This document shows, one piece after another, positions 11,552 to 20,172 of a stretch of DNA of 64,000 nucleotides. Made by a program: the position numbers and the translations under genes. The notes beneath the pieces were generated by a model. The model had not been told where the DNA came from and did not search any database. It was given only the letters and a program-made list of their open reading frames with translations. The stretch's first letter is position 1; the number at the start of each line of letters is the position of its first letter. The stretch comes from Cytidiella melzeri (Eukaryota; Basidiomycota; Agaricomycetes; Polyporales; Irpicaceae): assembly GCA_022592445.1 (NCBI GenBank), contig JABYQR010000017.1, forward strand, positions 124,001 through 188,000, given 5' to 3'.

Positions 11552-12182
11552 TGTCACAGATTTCCAATGTTTCTACAAGACTTGCCTTAACAGGCAACAT
11601 TATTGATGGGATGGTGATTGAACCCTCTAAGCACATATGGGTGCTTATCCCTGCACTTATTTTGGTGCTTATCAATTGATGCACACTCCGCCATGATGAT
11701 GCTCTGATGCGCTCCTTGCCTTATTTGTGTATCACATGATAGAACTCTCTGGAACCTTGTGGAACATGCTGGAACTATGATGTCATAGTTCCTAGAACCT
11801 TCTGGAAAAGTCTAGCCTTGTCTTGGAGCGAGCTAGAACAAGTCTAGCCTTGGGACTGGGTCATGGGGTCAGGTCATGGGGACAATTGCTATTGGTTGGT
11901 TATTGAAGTGGCATCACTAGGGCATAGGGCATGCTTAGTAAGGTAGATTACCTCACTTACTCATGTAGGTATTAGGGGTCTTAGGGTAGTACCTGGGGTC
12001 CTCCTCTTCATGTATATATAGAGGCACTCTTGAGGGCATATCCCCTCAGTCTTATCCACTCTGTTGATCAAGGACTACCTTGTACTCTCCAGTACTCACT
12101 CTCACCAACACTCTACTCTCTATCTCACCATCTCCCCCTCAAGTTTAACAACTATCTGGTGAGTGTAACCTCAACTGTTACA
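11552..12182 (+). repeat. LTR, family D, forward copy
   Basis: TGTCACAGATTTCC to AACTGTTACA, 631 bp. It matches in inverted orientation the solo LTR at 57258-57971. TATA-like box TGTATATATAGAGG near 12011. No target-site duplication matches its two flanks, so it may be the surviving end of a larger rearranged element. Confidence 0.7.
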
Positions 12183-12693
12183 TTTGACATTAGAATGTTC
12201 ATGATATTGTCCTTGGTGACACGGAGACAGGGCTCGATGTGACAAACAGGGACACAAAGTGGAAAACGACAAGGAGGTGGTGGCAGGCGTAGAGCACAAT
12301 GCTTTTACCAGCTATCAGACCTTGTTCAAGTTGCTAGCCCAGTAAAGACCAAGTTAGTATTATTACCACCAGCTATGTAGTACAAGAGGGAGTTTGCTTA
12401 CCTAGCCCAGCAAAGACCAAGAGGTCGAGATGGGGGGCTAGGAGCGTACATGCAGCAGTATATATAGACTTCAGGGACCTGCGCACAGACCATGTTAAGG
12501 GCAGGCTTTGCAAGAAGCTGTGTGAACAAAGAACAATAGAACTACCTAAAAGGAAACAATAGCTATTGTCTGGACTCTGCCAAGACCTCTAGTTGTGAGA
12601 GAATCTATCTAAAAGGAGACCAGTTATTGTATTCCATTCCCACACCTGTGAGAACACTCTTCCATTAAGAGAACAATAGCGAAAGAACAATAG

Positions 12694-13193
12694 TGTCAGG
12701 AACACAACCCAACTCTATGAAGAGCGAGGGAGTGACGACGAGGGGAGGAGGAACGACGAGCGAACTCGCGTGGACGATGACGACAGGAGTATAGGTGATG
12801 AGGAGGAGTGGAGACACGACGACGAGGGATCAGCTGACAATGAGCTAAAGACCAGGATATATTAGCACAGTGGTGAGACTAGTACAAGGTGAACGTCACC
12901 TAAAGACCAGGAGGTAGAATCTGAGGTCTTTAGGGAGCTACAGGGTGGGTTTATATACATCTCAGACAAGGACCCCTGGTACCGGGTCTGTACTCCTAAC
13001 ACTGCCGTGGGAACGTATGGTGTGCTATGGTGCGATGTTCTACAATGTTCCACAATGTTCCAGCACCTTCTATGATCATGTGACCAGTCTGTCACATGCA
13101 CTTGATCACATGCAGTAGCCATGTACCATCGATAAGATAAGATAAAGAAATTAAAAGGAAAAGAAAGGGAAAAAAGTGTGCATGTTCGTGACA
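12694..13193 (-). repeat. 3' LTR of the Gypsy element (family A)
   Basis: On the minus strand TGTCACGAAC to TCCTGACA. It contains the same TATATAAA box and AGATTCTACCT segment as the 5' LTR, and an AT-rich GATAAGATAAG stretch near 13133. Confidence 0.93.
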
Positions 13194-13204
13194 TTACCCC
13201 CCTC

Positions 13205-16200
13205 CTAAAGGCCTTTTCTCCGAAAGGCAGGAGTTGAGTCTTTTCCGTCTTCCCACAAGGATACGCGTCGTAGAGTTTCTGAAGGTAGCTTCTCAAAATT
13301 CTCATTAATTGGTCGGAAATTCATTGCCAAGAATAGAGATGCAGCGATTGGTCGTGGAGCTCCTGGGTGTCGTCTGTGGAAATCCTTTACGGCTTCATCG
13401 GCATGAGTGACGTTGGTGGCTGGTTCCCAGGAATTTTCTGATTCTGGGTATCCTTTCCACTTAACACGGTACTGAAACTCCTTCTTTCGCCCGAAGATCC
13501 TTGAATCAAGAATCTGTTCTACCTCGTACTCCTCTTCTTCTTCTACCACAATCGGCTCAGGTTCAGGAAATTCCCGGTTAGGGACCAAACTTGCCGTCTT
13601 GGCTGGTCGCAACCTATCCACATGGAATACCGGGTGACGCTTGTCCCGAATGGTAAGTTTAACCCGGTAATTCAAATCCCCAATCTTTTCTAAGATCTCA
13701 TAGGGACCATCTCGTTTTGGTGCTAGCTTTGCCACCGGCTGTTCCTTGGGATGTTTTTCACGTTCCACGTAAACTTTGTCACCAACTTCAAACTGCGGAG
13801 CTTTTGCAACTCCATGATCGTAGAACCGTTTCATGCGTTCTGCCGTAAGTTGTAGCGCAGCTTTAGCATCTTCTTGGGCTTCTCGTAATGCTCGAAGACG
13901 TTCGTCTGCTGCGGGAACATTGGACACTGGGTTCAAAGGCACCTGGAATTCCGGTAAATACCCATAGATCAGTTCGAAGGGAGCCTTCCCGGTGGACGAG
14001 TGTACTCGGCTATTAAGCGCAAACTCCGCAATCGGTAACCAATCTACCCAGTCATCCTGTCTGAAGGAGCAGAACACTCGGAGATACTGTTCTATCTCTT
14101 GGTTCATACGTTCTGTTTTGCCGTCTGTCTGAGGGTGATACGCGGTGGACATGGACGACTTTACTCCGAGTGCATCGTAGATAGCACGAAGGAACTTGGA
14201 CGCGAACACTGATCCACGGTCTGAGATCATCTGTCGAGGTACACCATGGAGTCGAAACACGTTTGCAATATAATCCTGCACGTGTTCGGGGGTTTTCATG
14301 CTTTCCCGTGATGGATAACAGTGCACCTGCGCGGTTGTTCGATCAACTGCAACCGTGATGGAATCGTATCCTTTACATGGCGGCAGCTTGACGATAAAGT
14401 CTGTGGTGACGCTTTCCCATGGAGCATTGGGCGGCTCTAGTGGATTGAGTGGACCGCGTGGTGGAGCGGGGTACGTCTTCGTTCTTTGACAGGTGTCACA
14501 TGTGTCTACATAATCATTGACAAAGCGTGTCATGCTGGGCCACCAGTAGTTCCGAGATAGCAGTTCCAGTGTCTTGTACCTGCCTGGATGTCCGGCGGCG
14601 GGTAAGTCATGATGTCTCCGAACCAGTTCCTTTCGGATTTCGTCATCTTTAGGGACATAAACTTTTCCCCGGAACAATAACAGCCCGTTCTCCACGTTCC
14701 ACTCTTCGAGTCCCCGACTAAGAAGACGAGGTCCGAGTTTCTTGACTTTGGCAAGTGCTTCTGCCACTTCAGTCTCTCGCAGAGAACATTCACGGATACG
14801 TTTTAACAGGTCTCTGTCTGGTTGTACGCTAGCTTGCCCCCGTTGAGAAGCAGCGGCTCGGAAGACCTCTGGTCCTAGGACTATTCGTGATAGATTATCT
14901 TCTTCGTCCTTGACCTCGTGTTGGCCTAGCCTGGACATAGAATCCGACTTTCCCATTGACTTTCCGGGCTTCGGAATGATTTCAAAGTTAAAACGTGAGA
15001 GGAACAACGACCAACGTGCTTGACGGCGTGTCAAGTTACGAGCTGTCTTCCAGTACTCGAGGTTCTTGTGGTCAGAGAAGATAGGGAATTTCTCTGGTAG
15101 CCCTTCCAAGTAATGACGCCAGTCTTCAAGGGCTCGTACAATTGCCATGAGTTCTCGGTCGTAGATCTCATAGTTTCGTTCAGTCTCAGTCATGCCTTCA
15201 GACCGATAGGCTACTGGATGCCACGTGCCGTCTTCGGCTTGTTGTTCCAATACCCCTCCCATTGCATACCCGGATGCATCCGTTTCCAAACGTGTGGGTC
15301 TATCAAAACTCCACATTGCCAACACCGGCGCTTCCACAAATTGTCGGCGGAGTTCATCAAACGCCGACTGTTCTTCAGGGCCCCATTTCCAAGGAACCTT
15401 GCCCGTGAGACGGTCTAAGGGTTTACATATTTTTCCGAAGTCTTTGATGAATCTCCGGTAGAAGTTTGCAAACCCACGGAATCGGCGAATATCGGAGACA
15501 TTCTGCGGTACAGGCCACTCAGCCACTGCCTTTACTTTGACAGGGTCCATGCGTAACTGATTGTGACCAATGATAACACCAAGATATTCTGTCTCTGAAC
15601 GCTCAAATTCGCATTTCTCCGGTTTAAGAAACAGATCATGTTGTCTGAGCCGTCTCAGAACTTCATGTACCACCTCGCGGTGTTCGGAGATCTCCTTGGA
15701 ATAGATGAGGATATCATCTAGGTAGACGGTGACCTTGCCTTCAGCAATAAGATCAGCAAAGATGTCGTTCATCATGTTCTGGAATGTGGCCGGGGAATTG
15801 GTAAGACCAAAGAACATGACCGTAGGTTCAAACAGTCCTCGGTTGGTGACAAATGCAGCTTTGTGTTCATCGCCTTCCTTGATGCGGACGTTATTGTACC
15901 CCCATCTGACGTCCAGCTTAGTGAAGAACTTAGCACCGCGCAATCTATCCATGAGTTCGGAGATCAACGGCAGTGGATACCTGTTTTTGATAGTGACTTC
16001 GTTCAACTTCCGGTAATCCTGCACTGGGCGTAACTTTCCATCCTTTTTCTTGACAAAGAAGAAGGGTGACGCCATTGGGGATTTCGACGGTCGAATGTAC
16101 CCTTTCTCTAGGTTCTCTCGGATAAACTTATCAAGCTCTTCTTGCTCAGGGTGTGACAGCGGGTAAACCTTTGCATGGAATCCTTTTGCCTCCGGAACTA

Positions 16201-17164
16201 ACTCAATTGCATGGTCGTACGACTTGTGTTCTGGCAGTCGTTGAGATTCCGTTTCAGAGAAAATGTGAGCATGTTGACGATATTGTTCAGGTACCATCTC
16301 CTCAAAGGTTTTGACTGGTTTAACCCGGTTCTCGACCTCAGCTAGTTCACTAGAGTATGTGTATCCCGCTAGAGTGAACAGGCGTTCGCCTTCCTGTATC
16401 ATAGGTGTCGGACGTGTACGTACAATGCGTCGGGGAGTTCCTTTTCCACCGAGCTGAGTAGTGGCCTGTGCCTGTAACTTCGGCAATTCGGCCCCATCCA
16501 AACTTCCTGAACCTTCCGTGGTTTCCTCGATGTCTTCTTCGGCCTCCTCCGTATCCACCGGCAAGTACGGAAGCTGTTCCACAACTTTCCGTAATCCCGG
16601 AGTTCTCTTCTTCCGTTTAGGCTCAGCTGTTCTCTTAGCTGCAGCCTCTCTCGCTTCATCAACCCGTTGCCTGGGTTTACATGCATCAGGACATCCATCC
16701 ATCCTGATGATGCCTTCGTACCAATCAATGGTGGGGTTATGATACCGCAACCAATCGATTCCTATAATTACGTCTTCGGGTCCAATATCAGTGACCGTGA
16801 AGATGGTCCTCTCCTCGTGGTCCCCTATCCTCATATTGAGAATGGCAACTTCGTCAATAGCCCCGTCTCGATTTGGGGTTCCGTCTATGTTGTACACCGG
16901 AATGGGTTGTTTCAACTTCCGGGTTCTGATACGATGCTCTCGAACAAACCGTTTATGAATGAATAGCGTCGAGGCTCCACTATCAATCATTGCTGCGACT
17001 TCTTTAGATCTCCGCACTCCTGAAACTGTGATGGGTACGTGAAAATGTTCCGATTCAGAACCAGTCTCTAATACATCAGACGCGAGTACGGAAAATCTAT
17101 TGTTACATGGTATACGCGGGGCACGTGCTTGCGCAGCTCGAATCACGGCCCGAATCAAAAACCC
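13205..17164 (-). CDS. pol: Gypsy Pol polyprotein with chromodomain
   Basis: About 1317 residues without a stop. Domains in order: aspartic protease (AAMIDSGASTLFIHKRFV, ~35-55); reverse transcriptase (VQDYRKLNEVTIKNRYPLPL, active site YLDDILIYS, ~350-500); RNase H (DASGYAMGGVLEQ, ~640); integrase with an HHCC zinc region (CDTCQRTK) and DDE core (VTTDFIVKLPPCKG, SDRGSVFASKF, AYHPQTDGKTERMNQEIEQY); C-terminal chromodomain (EVEQILDSRIFGRKKEFQYR then VKWKGYPESENSWEPATNV, ~1210-1260). Chromodomain integrases target heterochromatin marks in known chromoviruses. No ATG is needed: the frame opens only two codons before the slippery site at 17158-17164, so translation by -1 frameshift from Gag is expected. 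Confidence 0.95.
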   Translation of the reverse strand, partial: GFLIRAVIRAAQARAPRIPCNNRFSVLASDVLETGSESEHFHVPITVSGVRRSKEVAAMIDSGASTLFIHKRFVREHRIRTRKLKQPIPVYNIDGTPNRDGAIDEVAILNMRIGDHEERTIFTVTDIGPEDVIIGIDWLRYHNPTIDWYEGIIRMDGCPDACKPRQRVDEAREAAAKRTAEPKRKKRTPGLRKVVEQLPYLPVDTEEAEEDIEETTEGSGSLDGAELPKLQAQATTQLGGKGTPRRIVRTRPTPMIQEGERLFTLAGYTYSSELAEVENRVKPVKTFEEMVPEQYRQHAHIFSETESQRLPEHKSYDHAIELVPEAKGFHAKVYPLSHPEQEELDKFIRENLEKGYIRPSKSPMASPFFFVKKKDGKLRPVQDYRKLNEVTIKNRYPLPLISELMDRLRGAKFFTKLDVRWGYNNVRIKEGDEHKAAFVTNRGLFEPTVMFFGLTNSPATFQNMMNDIFADLIAEGKVTVYLDDILIYSKEISEHREVVHEVLRRLRQHDLFLKPEKCEFERSETEYLGVIIGHNQLRMDPVKVKAVAEWPVPQNVSDIRRFRGFANFYRRFIKDFGKICKPLDRLTGKVPWKWGPEEQSAFDELRRQFVEAPVLAMWSFDRPTRLETDASGYAMGGVLEQQAEDGTWHPVAYRSEGMTETERNYEIYDRELMAIVRALEDWRHYLEGLPEKFPIFSDHKNLEYWKTARNLTRRQARWSLFLSRFNFEIIPKPGKSMGKSDSMSRLGQHEVKDEEDNLSRIVLGPEVFRAAASQRGQASVQPDRDLLKRIRECSLRETEVAEALAKVKKLGPRLLSRGLEEWNVENGLLLFRGKVYVPKDDEIRKELVRRHHDLPAAGHPGRYKTLELLSRNYWWPSMTRFVNDYVDTCDTCQRTKTYPAPPRGPLNPLEPPNAPWESVTTDFIVKLPPCKGYDSITVAVDRTTAQVHCYPSRESMKTPEHVQDYIANVFRLHGVPRQMISDRGSVFASKFLRAIYDALGVKSSMSTAYHPQTDGKTERMNQEIEQYLRVFCSFRQDDWVDWLPIAEFALNSRVHSSTGKAPFELIYGYLPEFQVPLNPVSNVPAADERLRALREAQEDAKAALQLTAERMKRFYDHGVAKAPQFEVGDKVYVEREKHPKEQPVAKLAPKRDGPYEILEKIGDLNYRVKLTIRDKRHPVFHVDRLRPAKTASLVPNREFPEPEPIVVEEEEEYEVEQILDSRIFGRKKEFQYRVKWKGYPESENSWEPATNVTHADEAVKDFHRRHPGAPRPIAASLFLAMNFRPINENFEKLPSETLRRVSLWEDGKDSTPAFRRKGL

Positions 17165-18215
17165 TCCTCAAGTCTCTTCTTGAGGTCGGCGTTCTCCGCC
17201 CTTAACTTCTCCAGTTCTCCTAGCACGGCTTTGAGTGTTACTTCCGACACTCCCGACGAGTTCGACGCTTCTTCCTTCTCAGGCTTCTTTTCTTCGGCCC
17301 GAGAAGAAGATGCCTCCCATTGGTAGCAGCTACACGTGGTCCACGAGGAGGTGGACGAGGAACTGCAGGCTTGGTGCACGTGCGTGCGATGTGACTGGGA
17401 TCCGTTGTAAGTTCCTGGCAGTTATAACACCGCCGACCTTGTTGCATCTTGGAGGCGTCAACCTCCATAGGGACCGGACCGTTGGAAGCGCGAGGAACCG
17501 GAGTAAACCGGGGCTGGGACTGAGTAGGTCTCGACGTGGTCGACGAGGGAACAGACGGAATTTTCTTCTCCGTTGTTTCTCTGATGCGGGCATACGCAGC
17601 CGCCATTTTCAGAGACCTATCAATCCACCCCTGATAGTTCGTTGGCGGAGCTTCGGCAGTTGCCAATCTACCATAGATGTACTCTGGAAGGCCCTTGATG
17701 AAGCGGATCTCCTTGTCCTTGTCGCTTAATCCGGAGATGCGACCCACGTAGGATTGGAAGTCTGTGACATATGTTCCTACGTCACGCGCGTTCTTCTCCT
17801 TCTTCTCAGCTCCACAGAGCTTCTCCAACTCACGGATAGCAGTATCTTCGGGCGTTGCATCGCCGAAGTACTTCTTGAGCTCAGTTTTAAACTTGGCCCA
17901 GGTATCGAGGTTGGCCGGCAAGTTACCGTTGTGGTCAGCCATATGATCCGTGACCGGTATTGCCCATTGGGCGGCCTTTTCTGACAACCGGTAGATTGCT
18001 GTCAGGACCTTGGTTCTTTCATCGGCAATACTGGCGGTCACCCAGTAAGCCTCGCATTGTGACAAGAACCGTTCTAAGTCACGGCCATGTTCGCCCTTGT
18101 ATCTATCGGGCTTGGTGTCGTTATTGTTGACCGTGACTTGCGGTCTTGGCATTGCTTGTGTAACTGCAGCTACAATGGCTGCAATCAAGGCAGGATCGAC
18201 TGCGGGTGTTGTCAT
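17155..18215 (-). CDS. gag: Gypsy Gag polyprotein (one frame change)
   Basis: The first ATG of the predicted transcript is at 18215 (MTTPAVDPALIAAIVAAVTQ). The capsid-like domain reads KPDRYKGEHGRDLERFLSQC and WAKFKTELKKYFGDATPEDT. A zinc knuckle CYNCQELTTDPSHIARTC follows, with spacing CX2CX8HX4C, longer between Cys2 and His than the usual CX2CX4HX4C. The ATG frame stays open to 17238, but the convincing C-terminus (EASSSRAEEKKPEKEEASNS and the coiled coil LKAVLGELEKLRAENADL) lies in the -1 frame and ends at 17155. A 1-nt indel or a further -1 slip near AATGGGAGG (about 17310-17330) must join them. The gag frame is also open upstream of this ATG for 132 codons with no Met. Confidence 0.8.
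17158..17164 (-). promoter_or_regulatory. -1 ribosomal frameshift site GGGTTTT
   Basis: On the minus strand the end of Gag reads GAG GGT TTT TGA. The heptamer G GGT TTT fits the X XXY YYZ slippery rule and is followed at once by the gag stop codon. The -1 frame continues into pol, and that frame has a stop (TGA) just 6 nt upstream of the heptamer. Entry to pol from this frame is therefore possible only here. A downstream stem-loop or pseudoknot was not folded. Confidence 0.82.
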
Positions 18216-18614
18216 CGTGACAGGTGCGGAATTGATGGGGACGACGGTGGGCGCTTCAGGAGTTACCGGTGGGATTTCCGGTATGGTTTCGGGAATGATG
18301 GGATCAGGAATAATGAGGGTATCGTCTGGTGGAGCCGGTGGGTTTTCCGGTACAACTAAACTGGTATTGACCTCGACTTCTTCAGGAACTCCAACAATCA
18401 ACGGTATTTGACTGTTATCGCAAGCTACGTATCCACGGTATCGTTGTCCTTCTCTGAAATGACGGGATACTACAAACTTTTGATTTCGATTTGGACACGG
18501 CTGTTGTTCGCAGATTTCAATATATGCGTGGTCCTCTTCGTTATCGTAACAGTCCTGAAGATCGTCGGGATCAAAGACGTGGAAATGATTATCGCACTCA
18601 ATGATTGCTATTTA

Positions 18615-19436
18615 CTACAAAGGAAGTTTCTCAAAGTATCCTCCGTCCGCTACAAAAGCAACTCGACTCGTAACCTCCGTCAACCTCTTGCGCAATTGCG
18701 TGAAGTTGATCTGTCCCACTGATTGCAAGCCCCAGTTCAGTGCTTTGAGCTGGGCAGGCGTGCGCGTGGAGAGTACTTCCTCCGTGTGTTCTGTGAGGTA
18801 CAGAAGTTTGTCGTTGAGTAACAGGACTGATCTAACCTGTGAGTCGTTGCGGTCGCGAGTGAGTTCGATCAGGATCTTGAGGCGTCTGGTAGTGGCCTCG
18901 ATCTTCGGCTTGAGGATGCCGACTTGGTCCTTGATGGAAAACTTGTGGAAATCGAGCGTCACAGGTTTTTGTGCGTCTGGGCGAGGTGGCGGGGGTGCCT
19001 GGGAGACGCGGTCCTTGAGAGACGGTTTCTCAATTCGCTCCGCGAGGGTTTGCGCGCGTTCTGTGCGTGCACGTTCCTTGATGGACTCGTTGTCACGAGC
19101 AAACTTTTCGTGGTCGAAAGCAGGAAGCCTGGTGCCCAGGGGATGGTAGTGAGGGCGGCGTGAGACGTAGGATACGATGGCTTCAAGATCCTTTTCTGTG
19201 TAGAGACGAGGACGTCCTTGCTCGCGTAGTTCTCGACGAGCCTCAAAGAAGGACTCGGGTATGCGGCGACGAATGCGTACGTCCTTGGGCACTATAACCA
19301 CGAAATGAGATGTAGGATCAAAGGTTCGGGCCAATACAACGTACTGGTAAACCGGGGGGACTAAACTTTTATAAACTTTGGGGAAAGGGAATTTATGCGG
19401 TTGCGCGACGTCCAGGCGAGCGTACGGAGATTCTAC
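18615..19436 (-). CDS. Leader ORF upstream of gag, no ATG, unknown protein
   Basis: An open frame of 273 codons begins immediately inside the 5' LTR and ends in tandem stops TAG-TAA (18617-18612). It has no methionine and no cysteine codon. It looks like real protein: VVLARTFDPTSHFVVIVPKD, then Arg/Glu-rich helices (IPESFFEARRELREQGRPRL), a Pro-rich linker (APPPPRPDAQKP) and a further helical part (KIEATTRRLKILIELTRDRN). It is in the same frame as Gag. I do not recognise the family. It could be an N-terminal extension of Gag made from a non-AUG start, a separate product, or a former part of Gag cut off by two C-to-T changes (CAG CAA to TAG TAA). Expression is inference. Confidence 0.55.
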   Translation of the reverse strand, partial: VESPYARLDVAQPHKFPFPKVYKSLVPPVYQYVVLARTFDPTSHFVVIVPKDVRIRRRIPESFFEARRELREQGRPRLYTEKDLEAIVSYVSRRPHYHPLGTRLPAFDHEKFARDNESIKERARTERAQTLAERIEKPSLKDRVSQAPPPPRPDAQKPVTLDFHKFSIKDQVGILKPKIEATTRRLKILIELTRDRNDSQVRSVLLLNDKLLYLTEHTEEVLSTRTPAQLKALNWGLQSVGQINFTQLRKRLTEVTSRVAFVADGGYFEKLPL

Positions 19437-19438
19437 CT
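19428..19438 (-). other. Primer-binding site of self-primed type
   Basis: AGGTAGAATCT on the minus strand, starting 2 nt inside the 5' LTR. It is exactly complementary over 11 nt to AGATTCTACCT in the LTR (minus strand 19688-19678), about 35 nt after the first base of the TATA box, where transcription should start. Known Tf1/sushi elements prime cDNA from the first 11 nt of their own mRNA. I saw no match to a common tRNA 3' end. Confidence 0.72.
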
Positions 19439-19440
19439 AA

Positions 19441-19959
19441 TGTCAGGAACACAACCCAACTCTATGAAGAGCGAGGGAGTGACGACAAGGGGACGAGGGG
19501 GAGGAACGGAGGGGAGGAACGACGAGCGAACTCGCGTGGACGATGACGACAGGAGTATAGGTGATGAGGAGGAGTGGAGACACGACGACGAGGGATCAGC
19601 TGACAATGAGCTAAAGACCAGGATATATTAGCACAGTGGTGAGACTAGTACAAGGTGAACGTCACCTAAAGACCAGGAGGTAGAATCTGAGGTCTTTAGG
19701 GAGCTACAGGGTGGGTTTATATACATCTCAGACAAGGACCCCTGGTACCGGGTCTGTACTCCTAACACTGCCGTGGGAACGTATGGTGTGCTATGGTGCG
19801 ATGTTCTACAATGTTCCACAATGTTCCAGCACCTTCTATGATCATGTGACCAGTCTGTCACATGCACTTGATCACATGCAGTAGCCATGTACCATCGATA
19901 AGATAAGATAAAGAAATTAAAAGGAAAAGAAAGGGAAAAAAGTGTGCATGTTCGTGACA
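19441..19959 (-). repeat. 5' LTR of the Gypsy element (family A)
   Basis: 519 bp; identical by eye to the 3' LTR except for a 19-bp addition in a purine-rich stretch (about 19490-19520). Confidence 0.93.
19688..19723 (-). promoter_or_regulatory. Predicted core promoter of the Gypsy 5' LTR
   Basis: TATATAAA on the minus strand at 19723-19716; the predicted start of transcription is the A at 19688, 35 nt from the first T. The start is inferred from spacing and from the 11-nt self-primer match. Farther upstream in U3 (about 19898-19912) are GATAAG/CTTATC motifs. Confidence 0.6.
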
Positions 19960-20172
19960 AATAGGAGTCCATGTGGGTGGTATCTATGAGGTCAAACCCT
20001 AGCTATGGGCTGAGCCATGTGGTTGTAGCCATGTGGTCTTACATAAACTGAGTCACATGCCAGTGTGACATAGCAGCAAGTAATGTGACCATGTAGAGCT
20101 TTCAACCTGGTTTCAAAGGTAAAAACCAGAGGTAAAATGCAAAATAAGGGCTAGTCAGGCCATCCATGACAC

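Larger units (their letters stand above)
12694..19959 (-). mobile_element. Full-length young Ty3/Gypsy chromovirus
   Basis: The element is 7266 bp. LTRs lie at 12694-13193 (500 bp) and 19441-19959 (519 bp). They look identical except for one 19-bp indel in a G-rich stretch, so the insertion is recent. Target duplication AATAG at 12689-12693 and 19960-19964. On the minus strand the order is 5' LTR, self-primer-type binding site, AUG-free leader with an open frame, gag, -1 frameshift site, pol with chromodomain, polypurine tract (GGAGGGGGG), 3' LTR. Pol is uninterrupted. Gag has one frame change near 17310-17340 and the leader frame ends in tandem stops, so activity is uncertain. Confidence 0.95.
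12217..20172 (-). repeat. Solo LTR, family C, split by a full-length Gypsy element
   Basis: The two halves are 12217-12693 and 19965-20172 (about 685 bp together). Read on the minus strand it starts TGTCATGGATGGCC and ends GTGTCA. A perfect 5-bp target duplication CTTGG flanks it (12212-12216 and 20173-20177). The related copies at 52614-53377 and 62811-63494 contain the missing middle without interruption. The halves are separated by the Gypsy element and its own duplication AATAG. The LTR carries many GAACAATAG motifs. Confidence 0.88.

Noticed and set aside
11552..12187. Target-site duplication for the forward family D LTR
   Set aside because: Flanks CCATC and TTTGA do not match, so no independent insertion can be claimed.
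15113..16966. Plus-strand open frames across pol
   Set aside because: Antisense to an intact Pol with all catalytic motifs.
18097..18411. Long plus-strand frames over the Gypsy gag and leader
   Set aside because: They are antisense shadows of gag; composition follows the minus-strand codons.
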